Positions 20,578 through 32,479 of a stretch of 64,000 bases of DNA are shown here, in pieces. Each line of letters begins with the position of its first letter. The stretch's first letter is position 1. Both the position numbers and the translations under genes were made by a program. Where the stretch lies: positions 1,116,001-1,180,000 of the forward strand of contig JAGFMI010000007.1 of assembly GCA_021030905.1 (NCBI GenBank), in the 5' to 3' direction. The notes under the pieces were generated by a model, which saw only the letters and a program-made list of their open reading frames with translations, was not told the DNA's origin and did no database searches. This stretch comes from Pyrenula massariospora. Taxonomy: Eukaryota; Ascomycota; Eurotiomycetes; Pyrenulales; Pyrenulaceae.

Positions 20578-22246
20578 ATGATAGCAGCCACCCGGCGATG
20601 GGTGAGGCGGAATCGCAATGGCCTGGCTATTGGAGTCGGCATCGTTGGAGCAGCCTACGTCGCTGGGCAGTACATTGTGGGCAAAATATCTGAGGCCAGA
20701 GAGCGCATGGCCCTAGACCGGATAGCCAAAGAGAAGTGAGTTACCCGACTGTTGTGTGCCTGTGCGACCTGTCCCTGATCGCTCATGTTTGCTCTAGTCT
20801 GAAGCGGAGATTTGAGCAGAACCAGATCGATTGTACTTTCACGGTCCTTGCCCTGCTTCCTACCGTCACCGAGAACGTCCTCGAAGCGCTACCTGTGGAA
20901 CAATTGACACAGGAGCTGCAACAGCAAAAAGCAGAGAAACTCGCTAGATCTGGCGCGACAGCCTCTGATATTGGCAGCTCAGGGCCATCTAGTACGACAG
21001 ACGGTGGAGACACGGCAAGTCTTTCGAGCTTCGTACATACGAGCCAGATGGCGGAGGCTCGTGGTGTGGAGAGCGCAAGGCCGCGACGCACAAAGCAGCA
21101 GCTGTGGGCAGAGGTTAAGATCAAATGTATGAAAGCTTTATCCCCTTGCGTACTTAGATCTCATCAAGCTTTACAGCAATAACCCGCGCACTCACACTCA
21201 TCTACTCTCTCTCACTACTCACCTTCCTAACCCGCATCCAACTCAACCTTCTCGGCCGCCTCAATTACATCTCCTCCGTTCTCGCCATCTCCACTCCATC
21301 GTCTACCCCTCCCACAACTCAACCATCCCATAGCCGGGACCCTTCCACCTCCGAAAGGATCTCTTTAGTCGACTCCTCTAACACCTCCCCTTCTTCGCCA
21401 CCAGCTGGGGCATTTGAAACAAACCGCCGCTACCTTACCTTCTCCTGGTGGCTTCTCCACCGGGGCTCCGCTGCTCTCAGAGAGCAAATTGCCTCCGTCG
21501 TGGCAGAGGTCTTCGGCCCTGTCCCCGTCACGGAATCTCTCACTCCCACCCGCCTCTCCTCTCTCATTCTTCAAGTCCGCCAACGAATCGAAGGCGCCAC
21601 GGACACAGACCGCATGGCCAAGCGCTGGCTCCCATACCTACTTCCTCCCTCTGGTGAGGAAGAGCTCGTTCTCCGCGAGGCTGGTGTTCTGACTCCATCA
21701 ACTACTGCCACCAACAGCAAGACCCCTAGCCCTAGCTCAGCGAGTAATATCACACCTGATCTCCAACATCTATTAGACGAAACCGCCGACCTAATCGATT
21801 CCCCACATTTCTCGCATATAATGACATTGCTACTGAACTCCGCTTACGGGACTCTTATCGACCGTACCGTCATTCCTCAAGCTTTCCCCCCACCGCCATC
21901 ATCCGAAAGATCTGCTGTCGACGGACGATCAATGGAATTGCATTCAGTCCGGGATTCGACCGCAAAGCTGGCGAGTGTGCTAGCCGTAGTGACTAGGCAG
22001 GCGCACGCCATTGGACGAGGTGGGGATGGCGAGAACGAGTATTTAGCGCGAATAGAATCAGAGGTGAAGGAAGTAGAAGCATTTGCTGCGGTTGTGTTCA
22101 CAAGGGAATTGGACAGAGATCCCGATAATCAAAACCCAGAGATCGATTCGACGGAAAGGAGTGCAAAGGAAGAATTGAGAGCTGAACTGGGGAAAGTGGA
22201 GGGAGAGCTGGAGGATGTCTGGGGAAAGATACGGGGGCAGGGGTAG
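20578..22246 (+). CDS. PEX3: Pex3, peroxisomal membrane biogenesis factor
   Basis: Three exons: 20578-20735, 20798-21126 and 21177-22246; 518 residues. The N-terminus MIAATRRWVRRNRNGLAIGV is a basic stretch followed by a membrane segment (about residues 16-38), as in all Pex3. Next come KENLKRRFEQNQIDCTFTVL, PTVTENVLEALPVE, KQQLWAEVKIKSITRALTLI, LTRIQLNLLGRLNYISSVL and RRYLTFSWWLLHRG. Family knowledge: Pex3 is anchored in peroxisomal/ER membrane and docks Pex19 carrying membrane cargo; it also recruits inheritance and pexophagy factors. The third exon starts C-rich and ends G-rich on the sense strand. Two low-complexity Ser/Thr inserts (about residues 105-140 and 225-250) make it slightly longer than yeast Pex3. 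Confidence 0.93.
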
Positions 22247-22799
22247 TCCAAGGGTTTTTCTGCGGACGAATACAACAAGAGAAGGGAATGTCGATTTTCA
22301 CATCTAAGATAACATTTCCAGGATAGTTATTCTAATTGTCAAGGATATTAAGAGAGTGATCGAGACTTCAGAATCCGAAATAGAATTAACACTCCAAAGA
22401 GCGTCAAACTTAAAAAGAAAAAAGCCTTCTTGCAATCGGAGCCCTTCCACCTTAGCATTTACATATAATCCTGATAATATATCTCCTTCTTCAACTTTTT
22501 GTTGTTCCCGAATCTCGGTCGAATATCGGTTCGGAAATGTCAGCGAGCCACGCCCGATCCAACTTTGTCCCCACCCACCCTCAGCCTTGCATGTTCTCTA
22601 CAGAGTTACACGTTTGCGCCTCCTCGTCAACTTGGTCTTCGGATCAATAGTGTGGGCGAGTATCTTCTGTCACTAGCTTGCATGTTCCATTCATTCTTTT
22701 CAATTGTCCTGGGCTGCTGATCCAGTCTTTGCAGAGGCTCGGGACCAACAGGAGACTCCGCGTCTCAACCTCTGCTGTCCGCCGGATCCATACTTAACA
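22247..22799. other. intergenic, no gene seen
   Basis: Same-strand gap between PEX3 and the YTP1-like gene. AT-rich in its first half; otherwise unremarkable. Confidence 0.55.
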
Positions 22800-24547
22800 A
22801 TGATAGTGCGGTCGACATTAGTCGCGGCAACCGTTGTTGCCCTCATCGATAATGCTACCGCTCATGGAGGGCATATGGATAAGATCCCAGAGGGCGAGGG
22901 TATCTCGGACGACCCGATTGTAAGCAGACCTGCTTACCTACTATCTCTATCCCAAAACACCAATCTAATACATTCATCAGGATGCTACATTATGGATCCA
23001 CATCCTACTCCAAACCCTCGCTTTCGGCCTCATCTTCCCCACAGGCATGGTCCTCGGGGTGTGTTTCTCCCCTTCTCATCCTCAACCGAATAGTACTCAA
23101 GATATCAAATAGATCATACGGTCCCGTTGGCACGTTCCTCTCCAAACCGTCGGCACGATCATCGCCATCCTAGGTTACTTCCTCGGACATCTTCACCGTG
23201 GTCGTCAATTCGCACACAACATCCACGCCTCCTTCGCCAATTCCCTGATGCTCGCTCTTGTACTCCAAATTTCCCTTGGCGTCTACCTCAAACTCCACCT
23301 CTCCAAGGGCATTCATACCCGGATCCGCAAACCTATCGTCACCGCGCATGGAATCCTCGGTAAAGCCATGCCGCTCATTTCCTGGATCCAGATGCTATTT
23401 GGCGGGATCGTTGCGCAGGGGTTCTGCCGCGGCGACCACCTCGGGCAGTGCCTCGCGCATTTCATTATGGGGTCTGCATTTATTGCGTACGGGATCATCC
23501 TCACCGTTCTTCTGCTCGTGGGCCAGTACTGGCTACGCCGCACGGGCAGGAGTCAAGAATTCTTCGACTCCCTTGTGATCGCCGCGTGGGGGTGCGTGAA
23601 TACCTTCACCGAGCATAGATGGGGACACCCATGGGTCAAGAACGACCTGCAACATACAAGCATGGGGATTGTATGGTGGTGCGCCGGCCTCGTCGGGATC
23701 TGGCTCTCACGAAATAGGGGCGGGAGACCGAGAAGAAACCTGATCCCTGGAATCGTTATCCTGATGACGGGCTGGGCAATGAGCGCCCACCCGCAGGATC
23801 TAGAACTGAGCACTCACGTCCATGCCATCTTTGGGTATACGCTCATGGCTGCGGGCGCGGCACGGATCGTGGAGATCTCTTTCGTCCTCCGAGATCGAAC
23901 GGCCTTCCCAGAACCAAACAGTTTTCAATATCTTCCCCCTTTCGTAAGTTCACACTCCCTTCCTCTCCCGAAATTCCTCACTAATGGCGATGGAATATCA
24001 GCTCCTCTATGCATCCGGCTTCCTCTTCATGGGCGCCACTGAGCAGCAAATCGCCCTCCTCGCCAGCGCAAACGTCACACACGTCTCCTACATCCTCATC
24101 CTCTACTCCGTCGCCTTCCTCCTCTTCCTCTTCGTCAACGTCCTCCTTCACCTCTACGCCATCCACGCATGGGACGGCCGGGATGATCCCCAACGAGACG
24201 CGCCTCGGGGCGCACCACCACGGCGACCCGGAATCCTAAAGCGCGGCCGGAGCGGGGAGAGCGTGAGTTTTGTCGGCAGCGAGGGACTCCCCTTTGCGCT
24301 GTTCGAAGACGAGGACGAAGAAGCGTCTCCGGCCGGGGTGAATGGGAAGGTCAATGGCGTCAATGGCGGGATATTGAATGGCAAGGTGAAGAAGCCACGC
24401 ATGCCTCGGCATAAGCAGACGGATAGCCAGCAGATCAGGGATGCGGAGACGTTTGAGTTGGAAGGGTTGATTGGGAGGGATGAGGAGGGTGAAGGGAGTA
24501 GTGGGAGTGTAGCAGAGGATGAGGATGGGAAGAAAGTGGGGAGATAG
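22800..24547 (+). CDS. Ytp1-family multispanning membrane protein (DUF2427 + Ytp1 domain)
   Basis: Four exons: 22800-22919, 22981-23058, 23113-23943 and 24002-24547; 524 residues. A signal peptide ([17 protein letters not shown]) precedes a His-containing lumenal stretch (AHGGHMD). The DUF2427 part ([56 protein letters not shown]) resembles cytochrome b561-like helices. The C-terminal Ytp1 part contains [35 protein letters not shown] and [12 protein letters not shown]. About ten to twelve membrane segments are visible. The tail (about 120 residues) is charged and carries [10 protein letters not shown] repeats. Family knowledge: yeast Ytp1 is a vacuolar/mitochondrial-type membrane protein of unknown function. 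Conserved His residues in helices would allow haem or metal binding, but this is inference. The sense strand is C-rich at first and G-rich at the end. Confidence 0.85.
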
Positions 24548-25334
24548 GGGAAATGAGTCGCTTCGCATTGGGATTGGGAAAATGGGCGGCTGCGGGCGTT
24601 GAATGTTTTGCTCATTACGCTGTATAGTCTGGGTGGTGGGTAGTGTTCGCAATGAGGTGTATATATATAGAAGCGTGCATTCACAGCGCAAAATCTACGT
24701 GGTAATGTACCCTCAAAATGACATTCAGCATGTGACGGATCGCGCGGGTGTCTTATTAAAGGTTGTCAAACGTTTCTGAAATACCACGAGAAATCTTCTC
24801 CTCAAACTCAAAAAGCCAATAAGAATATTGAACAGTTAGAGTAAAGGTCGAGACTAGACAAAACTTCTCTATTGAGACGATATCTATCTAGGTATCTAGG
24901 TATCTAGGTACTCTTCTACCGCGCATGCTCTTCGAAACCATACTCTAATATCCTTATCTGCCCTCTACTAGCTATTTGGTATCTAATGCTGCCGTCCGCC
25001 GCGCCAAAGACCCAAGGGCCCAAAAAGCATTGTACTCCAAGCTATACTTCTCCCCACCCCACGCCATGCTCATGGAGTCGTATAATCATGCATAGATTGA
25101 AGTAGTACCGGTGAAAGAAAAGTTCCGAGGCGTCCGATCGGTATAAATATAGCCGTGAAACCCAAATTGAATGGGAAAAACCAATCGAAGGCGTCCAGCC
25201 AACGCCTCGCTAAAGTCGTAAACAAGAAGGAGAAAGTTAAGGTTGATAGTTTCGTTAAGAGCATGAAGAGTTGTAGGTCAAACAGATAAAGCGCAATCTC
25301 GCGTGTAGCGTGGTGAGAGGATCCGACAGGTCTA
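24548..25334. other. intergenic with 8-nt repeat
   Basis: Contains three perfect tandem copies of TATCTAGG at 24885-24908. No gene seen; the minus-strand gene ends at 25335. Confidence 0.5.
24885..24908. repeat. short tandem repeat, 3 x TATCTAGG
   Basis: Three perfect 8-nt copies in an intergenic region. Typical microsatellite-scale repeat. Confidence 0.8.
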
Positions 25335-27298
25335 TCAGGCGACCTGTACCGTGTTGGCTCGATTCCTTGATCCCTTGCCAAAGCCCAGAATATCGATCCA
25401 TTTTCTCGACTTGCCGCGGGAGTGGCCGTTCTTTGGAGTCGGCGGAGGCACCTTCGATCCTATTTGTCTCTCGTCGGGCACACTCCGTCCCCTGGGAATG
25501 TTGACTTGGCCGATGGACTTTGGTGGCGGCACAGCAGAGAATGGGGACTTAGGAATTGAATTGGAAGACTTGTGCCTTCGATGGCTGCTGACTGGTTCTT
25601 GCTCGGGATGTGATTCATTCTTGAGTTCATCTGGCGGAGTGCCGGAGCTGACAGGTCTCGAGTTGTTGGCGGACTTGTCGCCAGACCCCATTGAACCGGT
25701 CGTCATCTTTTCCATTACAGCTCTTGCAAGGTCTTGCCGCCTTTGAACCTGCTCCTCAACGGTCATTACGCGTTCAAGACCATTACCGTCGATGACGACG
25801 TTGGTGGTGTCTCTTTTCGATCTCTTGGGAAGGGCTTTCTTCATCAACTCGCCAATGTGTCTTGGTTTGGAGTCCCACGTATCTAAGCCAGGTAAAGGCG
25901 GAAGATTCTTGTTTAGATCCACTTTGTCCACATCGATAAAGTATTCATCGCCATCGTCGTAGCCAGGTCTACTCCGACTGCTGCTTCGGCTTCTAGGCCG
26001 TAAAGACATATTGCTCACTTTCTTCCGCAAAGTCGTCCAACCGCCGCCAGATTCACCATTGCTACGAAAGCTTGAGCGGCTGCGCTGGCTTCGAAGACTG
26101 GGAGCCCGTGAACGACTTTGAGCACGAGAGCTGGACGTGCTTGGCCGACCTGGCCTGATGTACTCTCGGATACTGTTTGCAATATTCGAAGTGCGACCCG
26201 GCGGGTAATCTTGTTCATCAAGGCTCTGTCGGTTGCCGTGTGATGTTCCTGGACGTGTGTTCGTGACAGAATTAGCCGGAACGTTCGATGAGCCAAAGTA
26301 GGAAGTGTACGTAGGTTGTGCTGATTCGCCGTCGCGAGATTGGACCTTTTTAGTGATGGTAGGTAGACTTGGCATTTTCTTGAGCGAAGGGGGAGGGATA
26401 TCAACGGATTGCTTTCGTGAATCGACGGCTTGCATTGGCAAATGAGAAACGGACTTGGTCTTGGAAGACAAGGGAGGTTCATTTGCGTCCTGTCCGTCCT
26501 GCATAGCTGAAGATTCGGCAGACAAGAGCTCCAAGCCATGGTCCTTGAACGCTGCGTCGACGCCGGAGATGCGAGCGCTCATCCGTTTGTTGTCAAAATA
26601 GTCCATGCCCTGCGATAATCTTTTGTTGCTTACTTGCCCGGGCGTGAGATTTGCAGATGTGATAGCAGTTGCACGGGAAGATTGCGACGACGAGCCAGAG
26701 GTATCATCACCGTGATAGTCAATGCAAGCGGCTGCGGACGTTTTGGGTCTGAGCTCGAGTTTGTTGCGGATCTCCCTCAAAGCATCGTCATCGCGAGTGG
26801 ACGATTTACGCTGTTTCTGGGCTGCATTCCGCGTGGTCGTAGGTTCCAACGGCTCGAATCCCTCCCTAAGCTTTTCAATTTTTGGTGATTTTCTGCCTCG
26901 ACTTGTTGTTTTGGCAAATGATGAAGCAGCAGTTTCTGGCATGAAGCCCCTGGCCTTTTGAAATGAGAAGGACGAATGTTTATCATGTTTCTCAAACTTG
27001 GTCTGCTTCGTGCTCTTGCTATTAGACTGCTTAGCAAGGCCTTCCTCATTGAGCTTGACGTCGGCAACTATATAGGCACAAGCTTTCTGTAGCGCTGCCT
27101 CGGTCTCAGATGAGAACTTTGAACGGCTGATGAGCGGGGAAGGAGGTTCAAAGTTCGGAGAATCTGGGTCTCCGGCATACTTAGGGTTGGTGTTTGTTGT
27201 GACCTAGCAGTGCGTTAGCATCACCGCACAAAATGCGCGATAGTCAAGCGACTTCTCACCAACTGGGGTAAGGCGGCTGCATTGAGTCGCGCTTTCAT
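25335..27298 (-). CDS. disordered conserved fungal protein, function unknown
   Basis: Exon 1 is 27298-27260 (MKARLNAAALPQL) and exon 2 is 27203-25335, joined over a 56-nt intron with a GCTAAC branch site; 635 residues. The short N-terminal block (NPKYAGDPDSPNFEPPSPLI, SSETEAALQKACAYIVADVK) looks folded and helical. Most of the rest is Ser/Arg/Pro-rich and disordered, with an SR-type stretch (SSSRAQSRSRAPSLRSQRSR). Conserved-looking islands are FIDVDKVDLNKNLPPLPGLD, KPRHIGELMKKALPKRSK, ERVMTVEEQVQRRQDLARAV and a C-terminal SRKWIDILGFGKG. No enzyme motif is present. The islands may be kinase or scaffold docking motifs; that is inference. Confidence 0.75.
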
Positions 27299-29484
27299 GT
27301 TGTCTAAAACCGAATATATATTTCTTTCAAAGTATGCTGGACCAAGGAAGCTAGATGTGAAGTGGGGCAACGCAATCAGGCAATCGAGAAAACGAGGATC
27401 AGTCAGTCCTCTGTGGATTGTACAGAGCTACCCAGGCAAGTCCATAACAAGATCGCGATCAACGTTGCGAAGGTGTCAGAAAAGTCGGGAGAGTGCAGGC
27501 TTGAATCGATCTTTGATCAGGTTGCGCGGTCGTTTAAAGTGAAGGAAGGTTACACCAAACCCAGGTCACGTCCAAGATGTAGGAATTAAGTTGACAAGGT
27601 CGAGTTCAAAGGAGTGGATGCTCGGTGGAGCGAAGGAAGTTTTTGTGAGGTAAAGTGATGCAGTAGTATGCAGCGCGTAGCCACGAAAAGAATCCGGGGT
27701 TGAAGTGGGTGGGAAGCGAAGTGGGCTGTGGGAGGGAGCCGGGGGGAAAGGTTTTTAGCTCTCAACGAGGCTGTGGCCCAAACAGAAACTACTGCGCAGG
27801 CGTCCCTGTCAAACGCTCAACCGGTGGCTGATTCGTTGGGAATCGCGACGAGATTTCCCAAGGAGAGCAAGATGGGCAGATGAGATTTCCTCTGAGAGCA
27901 GAAAAGTCGCACCGTGTCAAGTCTGTGCAACCACAACCCAGATGGCGCGCATTATCAATTTGAAGACCGGCGACTATCAGCGCGAGCGCGGGTTCTGCGG
28001 GCCAATTTCAGATCGGCGACAGCATCGGTGCAGGCGTGAATGCGTAGACGAATAGGACGAAGCGCTCTCACGCGTCCAGGCACTGCTAACTAAGGTAGTC
28101 AAGACTGCAAGCTTGGGCTAGTTGCAGACCGGGCCGAAGTGAGAAAAAGAAACCGTGAAAAAAGCCAGATTGAGGCCAACGATTCGACGCGGGTGTCGAG
28201 ACTACCGCGGCGGTGCCGCTTCCAGTCCCTAATTCTGGTCTCTTCGCTCTTCCGCCCCACGATGGCCCGCGGTCAGCATCAAAGTGGCAAGACTGACCTT
28301 GAACGTGGACGTCCAGCAAAATTGCGAAGGGTTACTATGTACAGGCGCGGGCAAGGACAAGGGACATTCTCGTCGTGTTTGACAACTTGATAGTCCTCCC
28401 ACCTTTCCAGGATGGTGTTTTCGGTCGGCGGCCGTAACGGCGCGGCGGTTGGATGGAAGGGTCAGGGATCAGATCTTGCGGATTCAGGGATCATTTCAGG
28501 GCCATCGACCAGTGAAGTTCCAGGCGAGCCCACGCCCGGAGGCCACGCCGGGACCGGGTTGCCCCAGGCTCAATCTAGCTAAAACACCGTCAGTCCCCCA
28601 GGCGCAGATCTGGAGCCGAGGCCACTCAGCCTCCTACAACGTCAGTTGTTCTCCGCCACTCATCTCGCAGCTTCGATCTTCCATCAGGCCTCCACGTTTG
28701 GTATTAAGCTTCGATCGTCAGCCAAATCCCTTAGGATACCCGGACTGTGCGTGCTTTTGCGGGGAAGGGAGACGATTGATCGTCGTCATGGCGCTGTCTG
28801 TGACCAGGAGTAGGTAAAGTCTTCAAGCTCGCACACGAGCTCCAGCAACTCAATTTGTCCCTATGTACCGGCTGACTGCTTGGACGGTGACAAAGCGTTG
28901 GATGGCTGACGCATCACATGAGTGCCGGACACCGCCCGTAGATCCTGTCACCCCCTGTTTGGGCAAGGAGTCTTGCGCTTCTCAATAATGCAAAGCGTAT
29001 CATCATGCACCGCTCTTACCATGTCATGCGCAACAATCCATTAAGGAGGGGTCTGTCCCGAAAGGAAAGTGACGCTTCATTTCAGTTAGCAACGCATCGG
29101 ATGAACTCTTTCACTTATACCACGCAAGCTTACTGCAATAAAGCCGCGATATAAGCCTCAAGGGCGTCGTCTTATCGAACACTCCTCTCACAGCTTAAAC
29201 GGACTTACTCTAGCTGCTAGCTACCTCCTCTTAAGAAGTTCATATCTTGAACTACCTAAGGCAGTTGCTTATATGGAGGATTTGCTCTACCACGCAAGTC
29301 GAGCATGGAAGGGAATCTCGCCTAATGCATATATCGCTCCTATTTTCTGAGGGTTTGTTTGGGAACCCTTCGTATAATATGTTGTGCTCTATGCTAGCCT
29401 GCTCTTTCGCCGCTGAAAAAGATCCTTGGTATCCGTACTCATAGTACACTTCATTAAGACACCTACAGCAGTCTATGCCATGGT
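27299..29484. other. 2.2 kb intergenic, no gene seen
   Basis: Upstream of the disordered-protein gene and downstream of the SDR gene. GC-rich around 27.8-28.7 kb. Only domain-free, overlapping short frames; no element ends or tRNA signals found. Confidence 0.5.
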
Positions 29485-30580
29485 TCACGACGGGAATGCC
29501 AGGATCCTAATCTCAGGATACTCTTTCTCAAGCACCTCGACTTCCTCTGTCCACATCTGTCTCATGAGCTTCTCTTCCGAGGCGAGAGAGCCCATGCTGC
29601 CAAAATGTTATTGAGAAACTTTACGCAGATAGACGAACTTACGGATACAGCACATCATGCGACCAGAACTTTCCTGAGCTCTCCTGCTCTAACGTGGTTG
29701 CACTCACGAGCGTCCTGGAGCCTTCCTCCGCACTCCGCGCTAGCAGAGCCTGAAAGCCTGCCATGACAAGTTTCATGCCGAGACCCCAGTCACGGCCGAG
29801 GTCGGTCTTGCAGAGCGAGGGACAGCAGGCGTTGATGACGATTCTATCCGATCCGAACCCATGAGATGCAGCTTTTGCTACCCCCTGCATGACGGCCATG
29901 CCAAGCAGCTTGACGGATTTGTAACTCTTTTCTGGTTCGAACCAAGATTTATCATTGGCGGTTGTGAGGAGCGACTTGTTCCCATACCATTCTTGCTTGA
30001 CTTCGGCGTGTGCAATGCTATTAACGAAAGTTAAGTGGATCAGACCGCGACCCGCCTGAGCCGTGACTCGTAGTTTTGGAAGGAGTAGCAGTGCCATGAG
30101 GGCGGTGGACAACACGTTGACCTGTACAGCCATTTCCCATCCCTCTTCAGACGTCGTGTAGCTTGGTGGTGCAATCCCTGCGTTGAGAAGTACAGTATCA
30201 ATATGATCGAACGCTTTGTCTAGTTCCTTCACGAATTCATGCACGCTTTCGAAACTCCCAAGGTCTACCTGGAGGACTGAGATAGCGGCTGCTCTGCATT
30301 TTGTTTTCTCAACGATCTTTTCTTTAGCAGTTTTGCCCTTTTCCAAGGATCGGACACCGAGTACGAGTCTCTCAGCACCGAGAGCAGCGTACTTGATGGC
30401 TGCCTCGAAACCAAGGCCGGTGTTGGCTCCTGTGACCAGAACAGTCTTGCCATCGAAGCGAACGGTAGGGTCGAGCGGCGGGTGGCGAGCAGACCACCAT
30501 AGAAGCTTTGGACCTTTCAGATCTCTGGGTGGGCCGTTTGGAGCTTCGGTGGTTGTGGATTTTGTCGTGGTAGCATCCAT
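29485..30580 (-). CDS. short-chain dehydrogenase/reductase
   Basis: Exon 1 is 30580-29643 and exon 2 is 29596-29485; 349 residues. The Rossmann motif TGANTGLG is at residues 50-57, NAG at 133-135, a Ser at about 188 (FVNSIAHA) and the catalytic Y-x3-K pair at Tyr220/Lys224. The second exon supplies MGSLASEEKLMRQMWTEEV and EYPEI, the usual C-terminal helix of this WW-domain-oxidoreductase/retinol-dehydrogenase-like SDR group; without it the protein would end at a donor site. NAD(P)-dependent oxidation or reduction of a carbonyl or alcohol is the family reaction; the substrate is unknown. Neighbours do not form a pathway with it. It is divergent from RPC31 across about 850 nt. Confidence 0.87.
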
Positions 30581-31431
30581 ATGTGCGCGACGTAGTACTC
30601 TGTTTCCACAGTGCCAGAATGGTCTTTTGAATGATGTTAGAGAATACGGAGAGCGGGCACGGAAAACCAGAAGGAAAGGAAATTATATAGTAGTCCATTC
30701 TAGGTAGCATTTTTCCAAATACTGCCGCCTGCATCATAATGGAATCCGTCGTAAATGCTTAGTACCTGGCACATGGCGCCTCATTAGCGCTAAAGGGTCT
30801 ACCAATAGCTCTGCTAATGGGGCAAAGGAACAAGTAAATAATCTAAATGAAGATTGGAAGCGCCTGCCCGCTGATAGCGAAAGGGCAGAACAGGCGCCCA
30901 CATTCCAGCTTCAAAGAAACTTGCACAGAGATAAATTGCGTTAGCATACGCGGGTGGTTGCGCTACGCTCGCCCACTGCTAAATGCGATTTAATGCTTAC
31001 CATATTTGTCACGAAGAATTCCTTTGAGAACAAGCGTAAGCTTTCGTGTAACTGGTATTTTGACATCTAACGAGGCCGTACCTCACGGTCGAATTTTTCC
31101 ACCGAGTCTTTTTCCGCCCGGAAGTCATTGAATCCGCTCCTCCGTCTTGCTCGTTCTGCCTTAGGTACATAGTAGATGAAGGGTGGGGCGGGCCAGAAGG
31201 GCCAATGGCCCAACCCCACGCCGAATATAGCCATTAACCCCACACGGGCAGCTTGTGCCGAAGTTTACCCAGCCTAAGCTGCTGCATGCAAGAAATAGCT
31301 TGATGAATGTATTGCCAGCACGCTAGGGAAATTGCGGGTTTCAGCAGCCACTCCAATACATCTCGCAGAAGCCTCTTGATACTCCTTGTGCAATCGCCGG
31401 TAACCTCTGTACCCCACAGTCAAAAGTTAAT
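30581..31431. other. divergent intergenic region, SDR gene / RPC31
   Basis: Upstream of both genes. No further gene seen. Confidence 0.5.
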
Positions 31432-32479
31432 ATGTCTGGCCGCGGCAAAGGTCGTCCTCGACGGTTCGGCTCCCGAGATAAAAATGCACCAGTCCTTGAT
31501 GCAGATCTCGACAGCGATGAAGACCTCAAATACAAGGTTCAGCAACCGACACCACTGTTTCCGGTCTGCCATTATGCCTCAATGATGAGCTGCCACTCAC
31601 AACAAATCTAGGATGCCGTCATCCCTAAACCTGACCCTTTCACCGAACAAGAAAAAAGCGAAGTTGCACACTACCGCAGATTTCGCTCACGCATGCGCGA
31701 TGGACCTTTCTTTACAGTCTTAGATCCCAGCATCATCACAGATGACAAGGGAAAAGCCAATCCTCGGGCCGGGGTTGATCCGTTTGAGAGCATGATAACA
31801 TACACTAAGAAGATGTATACGAAACCTCAACGGACATTGCCCGACTTCTCGCACCGAACTTACAGTATGTGGCTAAATGCAAATTGCTTTCCTGCTTTCT
31901 AAGATTTTGCTGATGTGTCCTGAAGCCCTCAAGTTCTTTCCTCGCGAGCTCTGGTCTACTATCGATCCTCACCGCAAACAACCGGAATGGAGAACCTTGA
32001 AAAAACCCCGTACTTCGTCCACAAAGAAAGACAAAAGCACTCACAACATAGCGACTTTTGACTCTGATAATGAAGGCGATCAGACAGATGCCTCTGATCC
32101 CGATCTAGTCCCTCGGAAACGAAGGCGGCCCGAGGTTGACGAAGATGATGAAGGTTCGGATATTGATGCTGACAGGAGGAAGAGGAGACAGAAAGCAAAA
32201 ATTCATGACCCGACGAAAAAGCGGCGGGATGAGAAGGATGGACTAGAGGCCGAGGATGAAATTGAAGAAGCGGAACCAGGGGACGGTGGCAAAGACGATG
32301 GAGAGGGGGAAGACGGAGACGGAGATGGAGGAGAAGATTCGGTGGTGGACTCGGCGTTTTCGGATGAGGAGGAAATGGACGGAGATTACGGAGACAATTT
32401 CTTCGATAATGGGGAGGGCGACGATGCTGATGACGGGTGGGGAGACGACGGTGGTGGAGACGAAGGAGGGACTTATTAG
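31432..32479 (+). CDS. RPC31: RNA polymerase III subunit Rpc31 (RPC7)
   Basis: Three exons: 31432-31536, 31612-31864 and 31926-32479; 303 residues. The start MSGRGKGRPRRFGSRDKN is the Gly/Arg-rich N-terminus of the family. Then come FTEQEKSEVAHYRRFRSRMR, DGPFFTVLDPS, FESMITYTKKMY and LKFFPRELWSTIDP. The C-terminal third is a long acidic tail ending DGGGDEGGTY, the typical Rpc31 end. Family knowledge: Rpc31 forms the C31-C82-C34 heterotrimer that helps RNA polymerase III open promoters of tRNA and 5S genes in the nucleus. The middle has basic nuclear-localisation-like clusters (KKRRDEKD, PRKRRRPE). Confidence 0.9.

Noticed and set aside
29485-30580. SDR gene as part of a secondary-metabolite cluster
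   Set aside because: Neighbours are RPC31 and a disordered protein; no synthase, P450, transporter or cluster regulator is nearby.
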